NCBI GenBank assembly: GCA_043805435.1
Contig: JAZDHY010000100.1
Location: 4,464 to 68,463 of the forward strand
DNA: 64,000 nucleotides
From: JAEXOD01 sp043805435
GTDB taxonomy: Bacteria > Bacteroidota > Ignavibacteria > Ignavibacteriales > Melioribacteraceae
Direction: 5' to 3'
In this document: in pieces, positions 1-8,627 of the stretch
Position numbering within the stretch: position 1 is the stretch's first letter
How the letters are laid out: each line of letters opens with the position of its first letter
Program-made: the position numbers and the translations under genes
The notes under the pieces: generated by a model
The model's input: only the letters and a program-made list of their open reading frames with translations
Databases searched by the model: none
What the model was told of the DNA's origin: nothing

Positions 1-408
1 GCGTTAGCGGCATTTTTTATTCGTATGGGTAATTTGTTTAATTCCGAAGTTTATGGAAAACCAACCGATGGTACATGGGGTTTTGTATTTAAATTTGTTG
101 ATAATGTTCCGCGTCATCCAACCCAATTATACGAAGCCTTAGCATATTTGGCAATATTTGTGTTTTTGTTGCTTTATTATAAAAAAAATTATAAAACACT
201 TAAAGAAGGGACATTGTTCGGTTATTTTTTAATTGGAATTTTTGGATTTAGAATTTTTGTGGAATATTTTAAAGAAAATCAGGAAGCATTTGAAAGTTCA
301 ATGCCTTTAAACATGGGGCAGCTTTTAAGTATTCCTCTTGTAATATTTGGTGTGGTTCTTTTATATAAAGCTAAATACAAGGTGATATTAAAAAACAAAA
401 AACCGTAA
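1..408 (+). CDS. lgt: Prolipoprotein diacylglyceryl transferase, C-terminal part (cut by window edge)
   Basis: Lgt is the integral membrane enzyme that moves a diacylglyceryl group from phosphatidylglycerol to the lipobox cysteine of prolipoproteins. The reading frame is open from base 1, so the true start lies upstream. The visible part begins with the family signature around R-M-G-N-L-F-N-S-E and continues through G-K-P-T and H-P-T-Q-L-Y-E-A. Hydrophobic helices follow (about residues 45-60, 72-90 and 104-122 of the visible part) and the protein ends in a basic tail, as in other Lgt proteins. The stop codon lies inside a small terminator hairpin. Family assignment is secure from these motifs; the N-terminal half cannot be assessed. 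Confidence 0.93.
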   Translation, partial: ALAAFFIRMGNLFNSEVYGKPTDGTWGFVFKFVDNVPRHPTQLYEALAYLAIFVFLLLYYKKNYKTLKEGTLFGYFLIGIFGFRIFVEYFKENQEAFESSMPLNMGQLLSIPLVIFGVVLLYKAKYKVILKNKKP

Positions 409-427
409 AAACGGTTAATGTTTTTTA
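401..427 (+). terminator. Intrinsic terminator of lgt
   Basis: A perfect 6-bp stem AACCGT/ACGGTT with an AAAA loop (401-416) is followed a few bases later by a run of six T. The lgt stop codon TAA falls in the 5' arm and loop. Confidence 0.6.
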
Positions 428-450
428 GAAAATAAATATTACTTAAAAAA

Positions 451-471
451 AAACCTCTTATGAGGTTTTTT
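451..471 (-). terminator. Terminator downstream of tRNA-Pro (possibly bidirectional)
   Basis: AAACCTC TTAT GAGGTTT forms a 7-bp stem (451-468). It has a long A tract on its left, which reads as a U run on the minus strand, and a T run on its right. It sits 8 bases beyond the 3' end of the minus-strand tRNA and also backs up the lgt terminator on the plus strand. Confidence 0.75.
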
Positions 472-478
472 AATAAAG

Positions 479-552
<74 letters not shown>

Positions 553-828
553 AAATTGAGGGAAGTAAATTAATCAAAAATAATAATATTTACAATAAAA
601 ATCGCTAATATATAAAGGCATATGTTGTAAATTGGCAAAATTGAACTAATACATAATGGAGAACTGTTGAAAATAAACCCCTTTATTTTTTTAATTAAAA
701 AAAAAGTTTTAATTTACACATCTAAATTTTCTATTTGTTAAAAAAAATAGTTATAATTGTATTTATAATGAATAAATATATGTAAAAATTCATTAATCGG
801 TTCGTTTAACAATTTTAATGGAGTAACA

Positions 829-2652
829 ATGCCTGCTTTAAAAAAATATAAAACAATACCTGAAATTTTTAGTTATCTAACAGAAGTATATGGCAAAGGT
901 AACGAGAAGCCGGTATTTTTACATAAAATAGAAGGCGTTTATAAACCAATAAGTTATAATGAATTTAAATTAGAAACAGAACAATTTGCAAACGGTTTAG
1001 CCTCATTAGGTATAAAAAGAGGGCATAAAGTTGCTATTATTGCAGAAAATAGACCTGAATGGGTATATTCCGATTTTGCAATATTAGGTTTAGGAGGTAT
1101 TGATATTCCTCTTTATCCAATTTTAACTGCTGATACAATTCAATTTATAATTAATGATTGTGAATCAATAGCAATTATTGTTTCAAATAAATTTCAATTA
1201 AATAAGGTGTTAAAAATAAGAGACAAGTGCAAATCTCTTAAATATATAATTGTTATGAACGAAAAAGATTCTATTCCCGAGCAGGGTGTTTATAGTTTTA
1301 CAGAAGTAAAAAGAAAAGGGAAAGAATTTGCAACAGAAAATAAAAATCATTTTACTGAATGTATAAAATTATGTAATGAGAATGATTTATGTACAATTAT
1401 TTATACGTCCGGTACTACCGGAGAACCAAAAGGGGTGATGCTTACCCATAAAAATATTATATCCAATATGAATTCCGCACATCAAGTATTTAACTTAAGT
1501 CCCGCCGATACTTTTTTATCGTTTTTGCCATTATGCCATATATTTGAACGATTAGCAGGTTATTACACGGCTATGGCAGGAGGAAGCACAATTGCTTATG
1601 CCGAAAGTATTGAAAAAATTGCTATTAATATGGAAGAAATTAAACCAACCGTAATGACGGCAGTACCACGACTTTTTGAAAGAATGTACAGTAAAATTAA
1701 ACGTAATGTTGAAAGTCAATCGGTAAGTAAGCAAAAAATATTTACATGGGCAGTTGAAACAGGAAAAGAATATGCTATTGCAAAAAAATCACCGGCCGGT
1801 GTTTCCCTTACGCTTTCAGTTAAGCATGCATTAGCTCAAAAATTGGTTTTTCATAAACTTCAACAAAAAATGGGCGGAAAACTACGCTTTTTTATTTCGG
1901 GTGGAGCTCCTTTATCCAGAGATTTAGGTTTGTTTTTTGAAGCAGTCGGTTTGCTTGTTTTAGAGGGATACGGATTAACGGAAAGTTCTCCTGTTTTAGC
2001 TGTAAATAAAGAAGGAAATTATAAATTTGGCACTGTTGGGAAAATTTTTCCGGGAGTTGAAATAAAAATTGCTCAGGATGGCGAAATACTTGCTTACGGC
2101 CCTAATATTATGAAAGGGTACTATAATAACAAAAAAGAAACAGATGCAGTGTTAAAGGACGGCTGGCTGTATACGGGCGATATTGGAGTTTTTGATGCCG
2201 AAGGTTTTTTAATTATTACAGATAGAAAAAAGCATTTATTTAAAACATCACAAGGGAAGTATATTGCCCCTTCACCAATTGAAAATATGTTTTTAGCCAG
2301 TAAATATATAGACCAGTTTATTTTAATTGGCGATAGAAGAATGTTTTTGAGCGCTTTAATTGTTCCAGATTTTGAAGCAATAAAAGAATATGCGGATGCA
2401 AATAGAATTCAATACACTTCTGTGGATGATTTATTAAATATGAAGCAGATATACGATATAATTGATAAAGATTTGACACAGTTCCAAAAGAAATTAGCAA
2501 ATTACGAAAGAGTAAGAAAATTCACCTTGCTTGATAAACCATTTACTATCGAAGAGGGAACTCTTACTCCATCATTAAAAATAAAACGCAAAGAGATTGA
2601 AAGCAGATACAAAAATCTTATTGAAGATATGTATAGTGCTTTTGAAGATTAA
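829..2652 (+). CDS. Long-chain acyl-CoA synthetase (AMP-forming, FadD15-like)
   Basis: This 607-residue member of the AMP-dependent synthetase family should activate fatty acids to acyl-CoA through an acyl-adenylate. Visible core motifs are the A3 P-loop Y-T-S-G-T-T-G-E-P-K-G (about residues 192-203), the A5 motif G-Y-G-L-T-E-S-S, A7 Y-T-G-D-I-G, and A8 T-D-R-K-K-H with the downstream catalytic-lysine region. The insert between A3 and A5 and the total length fit the bacterial long-chain (FadD15/ACSL) branch rather than the shorter E. coli FadD. A weak GGAG lies 5 bases before the ATG. The gene ends tail-to-tail with the next minus-strand gene, with stop codons overlapping by 4 bases and no terminator between. 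Substrate chain length cannot be told from sequence. Confidence 0.93.
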   Translation: MPALKKYKTIPEIFSYLTEVYGKGNEKPVFLHKIEGVYKPISYNEFKLETEQFANGLASLGIKRGHKVAIIAENRPEWVYSDFAILGLGGIDIPLYPILTADTIQFIINDCESIAIIVSNKFQLNKVLKIRDKCKSLKYIIVMNEKDSIPEQGVYSFTEVKRKGKEFATENKNHFTECIKLCNENDLCTIIYTSGTTGEPKGVMLTHKNIISNMNSAHQVFNLSPADTFLSFLPLCHIFERLAGYYTAMAGGSTIAYAESIEKIAINMEEIKPTVMTAVPRLFERMYSKIKRNVESQSVSKQKIFTWAVETGKEYAIAKKSPAGVSLTLSVKHALAQKLVFHKLQQKMGGKLRFFISGGAPLSRDLGLFFEAVGLLVLEGYGLTESSPVLAVNKEGNYKFGTVGKIFPGVEIKIAQDGEILAYGPNIMKGYYNNKKETDAVLKDGWLYTGDIGVFDAEGFLIITDRKKHLFKTSQGKYIAPSPIENMFLASKYIDQFILIGDRRMFLSALIVPDFEAIKEYADANRIQYTSVDDLLNMKQIYDIIDKDLTQFQKKLANYERVRKFTLLDKPFTIEEGTLTPSLKIKRKEIESRYKNLIEDMYSAFED

Positions 2653-3560
2653 TATCTTTCAACCGTAAATTTGGAAACGCCACCTTCAATATCAATAAGT
2701 ACTTTATTTTTTGCACTATCATAATTTTCTGTTTCAAACGAGTGTTTATTTGTTTTTTTGAATCCTTTTAGATTATGCGAACTTAATACTAAATCGCCAT
2801 TAATTAAACAACCGGATTCTTTTGGTATTTTAATCCTTAAATTTGCAGCACCCATTTCAACAGTTATATTAGTGCTCTCATATTTACTGCCAATTTTAAT
2901 TAAATTAGAAGTTGCTCCTGTATTTAGTTCAATATTTCTAATCTTAAAAGCTGTTAGATCAAAATATGTTTTTGAAGCACCAATATCTATATAAAAATCC
3001 CAAATTAATTTAGGATTTAATTTAATTTCTAAATTGTTTTTTATCTTGTCTCTAAAGTGAAATTCGTGTGAACCTTCGCTGCTAAACTCAATAAAAGCAG
3101 TACTATCTTCAACTTTAGAATTAAAATAATAATCACCAAATGTCCCTTTCGACCAGCCTTCAACTAAAACATTTGTAGTATCCTGAAGTTTAACAGTAGC
3201 TGCTCCTGTTTTTATTTCCAGATTACCATAAACTGCGGATTCATCAAAATTACTGGAAAATTCGTTGGTTGTATAATTTTTATTTGAAAAATCCTCGTGG
3301 AATGAATAATTAAATCCATCAAACAAATACGAAACAGAACCAAAAATAAGTACTGCAACAAAAAACCCAAACAAACCGCTTAAAATAGGCTTAAAAATAG
3401 TGTTTTTGCTGACAACTAATAATCCCCAAAATATAAGTATAAAAGGCCATAAATTTCCAATAAAATCCCAGTCAAAATTAAATATATTATAGTTAGTACC
3501 AAATATCAGCAAACCAAGCACTATAAAAAAGCTGCCCCAAAATAATTGTCCGTTTTTCAT
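2649..3560 (-). CDS. LiaF-like membrane protein (envelope stress type)
   Basis: This 303-residue protein has three hydrophobic segments in the first 80 residues (about 5-23, 36-52 and 56-80), resembling the LiaI/LiaF transmembrane region. A beta-rich domain of about 200 residues follows, with repeated short strands and Asn/Lys-rich turns, like the LiaF C-terminal (DUF2154) or polymer-forming adhesin-like domains. In Firmicutes, LiaF restrains the LiaSR response to cell-wall antibiotics. No LiaR or LiaS is nearby here, so that role is not implied. It lies 18 bases downstream of the PspC-domain gene and is probably cotranscribed, matching the common pairing of PspC and LiaF-type proteins. Function beyond envelope association is not visible. 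Confidence 0.6.
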   Translation of the reverse strand: MKNGQLFWGSFFIVLGLLIFGTNYNIFNFDWDFIGNLWPFILIFWGLLVVSKNTIFKPILSGLFGFFVAVLIFGSVSYLFDGFNYSFHEDFSNKNYTTNEFSSNFDESAVYGNLEIKTGAATVKLQDTTNVLVEGWSKGTFGDYYFNSKVEDSTAFIEFSSEGSHEFHFRDKIKNNLEIKLNPKLIWDFYIDIGASKTYFDLTAFKIRNIELNTGATSNLIKIGSKYESTNITVEMGAANLRIKIPKESGCLINGDLVLSSHNLKGFKKTNKHSFETENYDSAKNKVLIDIEGGVSKFTVERY

Positions 3561-3578
3561 AATTTTATTCCGACTAAT

Positions 3579-4079
3579 TTATTTTCTAATTGAATTCCAA
3601 AGTAAAACTAAACCAATAATAATTAAAAGTATTGGTATAAAGTCATCAAAACCAAACCAATTAACAAATCTTTCAGCAAAAAAAGCTGCACCCATTAAAA
3701 TTAAAACGGTTCCAAAAATTAATCTGCCGGTTGATTTTTCTGTTTTTGGTTCTTCGTTTTGGTCTTTAATTTCAAAATTTTTATTTTGATTGTTTCCCAC
3801 TTCTGTTTCGATATCATCTACAATTGTAAATGTTTCGCCTTCAGTTTTTGGTTTATCTTTTTCGGACTTATTAAAATTTACTTCCGGTCTAACATCTTTA
3901 TCTACAGGAATTATAACCCACATAATTAAATAGACTATTATTCCTGCCCCGTTAAAAATAGCAAGTAAAACAAAAACTATTCTTATAAGTACCGGATCAA
4001 GATTTAAGTATTCACCAAGTCCGCCGGCAACTCCTCCAATAACCTTTTGTTTTGTCGATCGATAAAGTTTTTCTCTCAT
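3579..4079 (-). CDS. PspC domain membrane protein
   Basis: This 166-residue protein opens with a clear PspC domain (residues about 3-60): L-Y-R-S-T-K-Q-K-V-I-G-G-V-A-G-G-L-G-E-Y, then a transmembrane helix ending W-V-I-I-P-V. A charged linker rich in Lys and Glu (about 62-115) leads to a C-terminal hydrophobic hairpin (about 118-164). PspC proteins sense or signal inner-membrane stress in the Psp response. No PspA or PspF is in the window, so the regulatory circuit is unknown. It is the first gene of a two-gene unit with the LiaF-like gene; an AGGTGA-type ribosome site precedes the ATG. Confidence 0.85.
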   Translation of the reverse strand: MREKLYRSTKQKVIGGVAGGLGEYLNLDPVLIRIVFVLLAIFNGAGIIVYLIMWVIIPVDKDVRPEVNFNKSEKDKPKTEGETFTIVDDIETEVGNNQNKNFEIKDQNEEPKTEKSTGRLIFGTVLILMGAAFFAERFVNWFGFDDFIPILLIIIGLVLLWNSIRK

Positions 4080-4150
4080 AGCGTCACCTTTTTATTTGTT
4101 GTTCATATCTTTAGACGCACGTTATATTTGAATGTTCAAAAAATTATTAT

Positions 4151-4942
4151 TTATTTTTTTAATATATAACTAAAAAATGAAAAATGGTCTTTTATGCTTT
4201 TATTCCAGTATTCTTTATCATGTGTGCCGGGCTGGAACTTTGAACTAATTTTAATACCAAGGATTTCGCATTGTTCCTTAAATTTAATATTTGTTTGGTA
4301 TAAAAAATCCTCTGTTCCGCAATCTATATATATAGTTTTGTTTTTACCGGCAATATTTGATAAAAGGTTAATTGCGGAATTTTCTTTCCAAACATTAGAA
4401 TAATCCTCAACATCACCGGCTGCCCCTTTTATTGTTGATCTATTAGGAAATGCAGTTAAATCCAATAATCCGCTTGTACTGGCGGCAGATAAAAACATAT
4501 CGGGCCGTTTTAAATATAATGATATTGCCCCATGTCCACCCATACTTAAACCGGTAATAAATAGTTTAGTCTTATCAATCGGGTACTTGTTAAATATGGC
4601 AGGAATAAAATTTTCCCAAAAAAATGATTCAAACTGGCTGTCTTGGCGTATAGGGCTGTTAATATAATAGCTATCATAAAATCCATCAGGACAAATAATA
4701 ATAAACTGTAAAGAATCCGCAATGTTTTGCAAATCGATTATTTCGTTCCATTGTTTATAACTTCCGGCCCAGCCGTGCATCATTATTATAGCGGGTAACA
4801 AGTCTGTTTTATTGGCAGTTTTGGGAAGGAAAACATAAGTAGTATCGGTATAAGGAATATACTCCGAGTTTATTAATAATATCTCCTGCCCAAAAGAATA
4901 TGAATAAAAAGATATTAAAATTATTAAAATGTGTTTTTTCAT
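4151..4942 (-). CDS. Secreted esterase, alpha/beta-hydrolase fold (esterase D/EstA type)
   Basis: The 263-residue protein starts with a signal peptide (MKKHILIILI and hydrophobic residues to about 18, likely cleaved before Q19). The mature part has the oxyanion region M-M-H-G-W-A-G (about 54-60), the nucleophile elbow G-L-S-M-G-G with Ser133, an acidic residue in I-D-C-G-T-E-D-F near 210-217, and a His in P-G-T-H-D near 240. This layout matches the PF00756 esterase family (EstA, tributyrin esterase, S-formylglutathione hydrolase relatives). The natural substrate cannot be inferred; acyl or feruloyl esters are possible. It stands alone, with about 70 bases to each neighbour. Confidence 0.82.
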   Translation of the reverse strand: MKKHILIILISFYSYSFGQEILLINSEYIPYTDTTYVFLPKTANKTDLLPAIIMMHGWAGSYKQWNEIIDLQNIADSLQFIIICPDGFYDSYYINSPIRQDSQFESFFWENFIPAIFNKYPIDKTKLFITGLSMGGHGAISLYLKRPDMFLSAASTSGLLDLTAFPNRSTIKGAAGDVEDYSNVWKENSAINLLSNIAGKNKTIYIDCGTEDFLYQTNIKFKEQCEILGIKISSKFQPGTHDKEYWNKSIKDHFSFFSYILKK

Positions 4943-5019
4943 AAAATTTTCCTGGCACTATTTTTTTTTGTTATTAATCATTAATTTTTAGTAAGTAGTA
5001 ACAAATCACTAATTTCTAA

Positions 5020-6708
5020 TCATTGCTTACTTTCTTTTATTGTTTTTACAACACTTTCTGCATCATCTAAGCTAATAGCTTTTTCGATAACTTCAATAGA
5101 ATGAAATGTTTTTGCTATTTCTGCTAAAAAGCTTAACTGTAGGTTATTTTCGCCCAAAGGAGTAAGAAGTAAAATAAATAATTTTGCAGGCAGCTCGTCC
5201 AGTGAGTCAAAATCAATTCCTTGTTTAGAAATTGCCAAAACAATAACAGGAGTTGGAATATTTAATTTAGCATGAGGTAAGGCTAAGTGGTTTTGCAATC
5301 CGGTTGAAGCCAAATTTTCGCGCTGCATAGTAGCAAGATAAATCTCTTTTTCGTTTAAGCTAAATTCCTTAGCTGCTTTGGCGCATAACTCTTTAATTAT
5401 TTCATCTTTTGTAATTGCACTACTAAAGAAAACAAGCTTATTAGTAATAATATCTTTTAATGAATGAGCACGAATACGTTTTACAAAGTGACTTAATAAA
5501 GATCCGCTTGTTATGCTTGTAATAATTGTCATAATTATTATTGCAACAAACATAGCTTGATTTATAACTCCTGCTTCTAATGCAATTATTCCCAAAAAGA
5601 TTGCCATTGTTCCGCGTGCATTTAGTCCAAATGAAACTGCTAAAGATTCAAACTTTGGAAGTTTGGCAACATAATACGAGCCAAACCAAACACCCATAAT
5701 TTTTGTGGCAAATGAAAACACCATAACAAATAAAACAAGATTAAGATTAAAGTTTTGAATAAAATCTATCTTTAAGCCTATCATTACAAAAAACAAGGGG
5801 GCAAAAAAACTAGCAGTAAATTGATGAATTATTTCTCTGGATTCGTGGGTGAAATGTTCGGAATTGCCTACAGCAACACCAATTATGAATGCACCAAAAA
5901 TTGAGTGAATTCCGATATACTGGGTAAATAAAGAACCGAGTAAACACAAAACTACCGAAAATGCAATAATTCCGCTTGGGCCGGAAATATATTTTTTTAA
6001 TACAGGTATTATTCTATCAATTATTGCACGGCCTAATGTTAACATTCCGGCAATAAATACAAGAGTTGTAATAATAATAGTTGGAAGATTAAAAAGGGAA
6101 GCCGTACCGGCCATCATACTTAATATTATTGAAAACAAAATCCATCCAATCAAGTCATCAACCATAGCAACAGAAAGAATTAAACTGCCGACTTTAGTTT
6201 TTAATAGATTTAAGTCTAATAAAATTTTGGCAATTATTGATAAGGCCGGAATTGATAGAGCGGTTCCAAAAAATAAACTAAATATCAATTTATATTTAGA
6301 ATCAAAAGAAATAATTGAATCATAAAAAAACCATGCCGCAAAAAATCCAACCAAAAAAGGAAAAACTACGCCAAAAAAACTTAGTATGCTGGTTGTTTTT
6401 CCATTTTTAATAATTAGGGAAAGCTCCAATTCCATTCCTGCAACAAATAACAGTAAAATTAATCCGATCGAGCTTATTCCGTCTAAAGCAAAAAAAGAAT
6501 TTTGAGAAGATTGAAAAATATAAATATATATTTTTGGAAAAATATAACCCAATAAAGAGGGACCTAAAATAACACCGGCAATAATTTCCCCAATTACAGC
6601 GGGCTGTTTAAGCATTCTGCTTAATTCGCCAAAAAATCGTGCAAAAATAAGCAAAATTGAAAGTTGTAATAACAATATTATTACTTCGTTATGATTTAAT
6701 GTTATCAT
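5020..6708 (-). CDS. CPA2-type Na+/H+ antiporter fused to a PTS EIIA domain
   Basis: The 562-residue protein has a CPA2 cation/proton antiporter domain with about 12 membrane helices (residues about 8-410). It carries the paired aspartates A-M-V-D-D-L-I-G-W typical of electrogenic Na+/H+ exchangers of this superfamily. The C-terminal 150 residues form a cytoplasmic PTS_EIIA type-2 domain, with the phosphorylatable histidine in H-L-A-L-P-H-A-K. The fusion suggests that transport is tuned by phosphotransferase or metabolic state, as proposed for other antiporter-EIIA fusions; no EI or HPr gene is in the window. Its ATG directly abuts the stop of the upstream UspA gene, so the two are surely one transcript. 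Ion specificity (Na+ versus K+) is inferred only from the DD motif. Confidence 0.88.
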   Translation of the reverse strand: MITLNHNEVIILLLQLSILLIFARFFGELSRMLKQPAVIGEIIAGVILGPSLLGYIFPKIYIYIFQSSQNSFFALDGISSIGLILLLFVAGMELELSLIIKNGKTTSILSFFGVVFPFLVGFFAAWFFYDSIISFDSKYKLIFSLFFGTALSIPALSIIAKILLDLNLLKTKVGSLILSVAMVDDLIGWILFSIILSMMAGTASLFNLPTIIITTLVFIAGMLTLGRAIIDRIIPVLKKYISGPSGIIAFSVVLCLLGSLFTQYIGIHSIFGAFIIGVAVGNSEHFTHESREIIHQFTASFFAPLFFVMIGLKIDFIQNFNLNLVLFVMVFSFATKIMGVWFGSYYVAKLPKFESLAVSFGLNARGTMAIFLGIIALEAGVINQAMFVAIIIMTIITSITSGSLLSHFVKRIRAHSLKDIITNKLVFFSSAITKDEIIKELCAKAAKEFSLNEKEIYLATMQRENLASTGLQNHLALPHAKLNIPTPVIVLAISKQGIDFDSLDELPAKLFILLLTPLGENNLQLSFLAEIAKTFHSIEVIEKAISLDDAESVVKTIKESKQ

Positions 6709-7560
6709 TTAATTCTTTCTTATAATTAATAAATTAGAAGGAAGATCTTCATATATATTTTTAAATTCATCAACAATTATGCGATTAAAAATACTTGTTT
6801 TTTTAGCGGGTGTTGATAAAACTAAAATATCCGAATTATAATTTCGTACAAAGTTAGACAAATTAAGAGCATTTTTTTCGTAAAAACATTCGGTGTGAAT
6901 TGGCACTGAACCGGATAAGTTTAACTCAACAATAAATAAATTCATTTTTTCAGATTCATCAACAATCATTTCTTTTTTTGTTTCGTCTATATCTTCTATG
7001 GAACCCGTGTACATGTTTGAAAGAGTCAACCCCGGAATCCATAAGTCTCTGATTAAAGAAAAACTTTGGGATTTCTCAAATTCAGCAAATTGATATGAAG
7101 TAATAATTGCTTTTTCGCAAGCAGTTGAAAAATCTACAACAACACAAAACCTATTAAATTTATGTAATTTTTCTTTCGATTTTTTTAATATTAAAACCGA
7201 ACATTTAGCTTCATTCATTAATTTTCTTGAAACAGAACCTACATAATGTTTTAACAAGTTCTCTTTTTGCAGGGCTCCTGCTATTAATAAATCTACGCCT
7301 TCTTCTTCTGCAATTTTTAATATTACCTTTGCCGGGTTGCCGGTTTGACTTAATATTTTAATTTTACTTAAGTCGCATTTAGAATCGATAAGGATTTTTT
7401 CCATTCGTTCTTTGTCTTCTTTTTCGTGTTCGGCTGAATGAATAATACATAATTCGGCATCAAACAATTTTTTTAATCGTAAACTTGTTTCCAGGTTATA
7501 TTGCATGGATGGCGAAAATGTTAAGGCCAAACCTAATTTTTTAAAAGGAGCTGTTGTCAT
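6709..7560 (-). CDS. Tandem universal stress protein (UspA family)
   Basis: This 283-residue cytoplasmic protein appears to hold two UspA folds. The first (about 1-130) contains the family's C-terminal nucleotide-loop region, L-L-I-A-G-A-L followed by H-Y-V-G-S-V-S-R-K-L-M and S-V-L-I-L. The second (about 138-283) contains D-I-L-V-L-S-T-P and ends L-L-I-I-R. The Walker-like G-2X-G-9X-G-S/T motif is only partial in the first half and poor in the second, so ATP binding is uncertain. Tandem UspA proteins often sit beside antiporters and act as their stress-dependent modulators. Here the gene is immediately upstream of the antiporter-EIIA gene with zero spacing, consistent with that. Confidence 0.82.
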   Translation of the reverse strand: MTTAPFKKLGLALTFSPSMQYNLETSLRLKKLFDAELCIIHSAEHEKEDKERMEKILIDSKCDLSKIKILSQTGNPAKVILKIAEEEGVDLLIAGALQKENLLKHYVGSVSRKLMNEAKCSVLILKKSKEKLHKFNRFCVVVDFSTACEKAIITSYQFAEFEKSQSFSLIRDLWIPGLTLSNMYTGSIEDIDETKKEMIVDESEKMNLFIVELNLSGSVPIHTECFYEKNALNLSNFVRNYNSDILVLSTPAKKTSIFNRIIVDEFKNIYEDLPSNLLIIRKN

Positions 7561-8150
7561 AAATTCTTCTTTGTTTTTAGATACTACAATTTACAAAGTT
7601 TAATAAAAATTAAAAAGAAAATAATTTTGGTTAATTTTTTATTTGTAGCTAAAAATGTTAACTCTTAGGTAATTAACAATTTAATACAAAATGTTTTTTA
7701 AATATATATTGACTTTTGTTTTTTTTATCAGTAACATAAATAATACGGCTGTAGGGAAGTTTGAATTTATGGTTTTATACTTGACTGCCTTTTAAAATAA
7801 GTTTATTGTGTTTATAAATTGTTTTGTTTTAGATTTTATGACAAGCTGTTTTTTTACAATAAAGATAGGTTTTTTTTATATTAAATTTAAACTGGAATTC
7901 AGAAATGAAAATCGAATTTGGGAAATTAATTATCAACATAATAAAAGTTAATCAAACAAAAAACATAAGTTATTTAAATACTAAAACACTAATTTAAATT
8001 TTAGAATTGGGGTAAAGGGAGTAATTTAAGAAATATTCAATATTTTGACCTCCTTAGCTCTCAAATTGAAAAAGGAACCAAAAAAACCAAATAATGGTTT
8101 TATTAATATATAGCAAAGTATTGTTTTGAAGGCTGAGGAAGAAGGAAACT
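7561..8150. other. 590-base divergent intergenic region before the chemosensory cluster
   Basis: The region is very AT-rich with no credible ORF. It separates the minus-strand uspA gene from the plus-strand cheW and must hold both promoters. Near its right end a purine-rich stretch (8006-8020) and a CTCC-containing stretch (8049-8054) could pair, and AAAACCA/TGGTTTT forms a weak hairpin (8083-8101). cheW is preceded by GAAGGAAAC at a good ribosome-binding distance. No riboswitch class was recognised. Confidence 0.5.
7709..7737 (+). promoter_or_regulatory. Possible sigma-70-type promoter for the chemosensory cluster
   Basis: TTGACT (7709-7714) and TAACAT (7732-7737) are separated by 17 bases. 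If real, it would give a 5' leader of about 400 nt before cheW. In DNA this AT-rich, chance matches are common, and the group's sigma-factor consensus may differ. Confidence 0.22.
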
Positions 8151-8627
8151 ATGAAAGATCCGGAAATAGCTGGAAATAAAAAAATAGTTTTGTTCGGTTT
8201 AGATGAACCTCGATATGCTTTATATTTATCGGCAGTTAAGTGTGTTGTACAAGCAGTAGAAATAACGCCTTTACCAAAAGCTCCAAAAATAGTTTTGGGT
8301 GTAATAAACTTTCACGGCCAGATAATTCCTGTTATTGACATTCGAAAACTTTTCCACTTGGCACCCCTAGAAATTAACCTTGAAGATCAATTTATTATTG
8401 CACAAACAACCAAACGGCTTGTTGTTCTTGTGGTCAATTCTGTTGATGATGTTTATGACCTTGATCATTTTCAGGTAAATGATGCAGAAAAATTTTACCC
8501 ATATACCGATTATCTTTCGGGAATAGCAAAAATTGAAACAAACATAATATTAATTAACGATCTAGAAAAATTTCTTTCTCTTGATGAAGAAAAAAAATTA
8601 GATGAAGCTCTTGCAGGGGAATGCTGA
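8151..8627 (+). CDS. cheW: CheW-type coupling protein (first of two)
   Basis: This 158-residue protein is a single CheW domain: beta-strand starts such as I-V-L-F-G-L-D, the conserved P-L-P-K-A-P-K-I-V-L-G-V-I-N-F-H-G-Q-I-I region (about 41-60) followed by V-I-D-I-R-K-L-F, and V-V-N-S-V-D-D-V-Y-D-L. CheW joins chemoreceptors to the kinase CheA in signalling arrays. It is the first gene of the cluster, preceded by GAAGGAAAC, and its TGA overlaps the downstream cheR start (TGATG). By position and content it corresponds to WspB-like coupling proteins, but sequence alone does not separate CheW paralogues. Confidence 0.92.
   Translation: MKDPEIAGNKKIVLFGLDEPRYALYLSAVKCVVQAVEITPLPKAPKIVLGVINFHGQIIPVIDIRKLFHLAPLEINLEDQFIIAQTTKRLVVLVVNSVDDVYDLDHFQVNDAEKFYPYTDYLSGIAKIETNIILINDLEKFLSLDEEKKLDEALAGEC

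Noticed and set aside
8000..8110. Possible c-di-GMP riboswitch before cheW, given the Wsp-like cluster
   Set aside because: No match to the conserved GEMM core or tetraloop/receptor pattern; only weak local pairing is seen.
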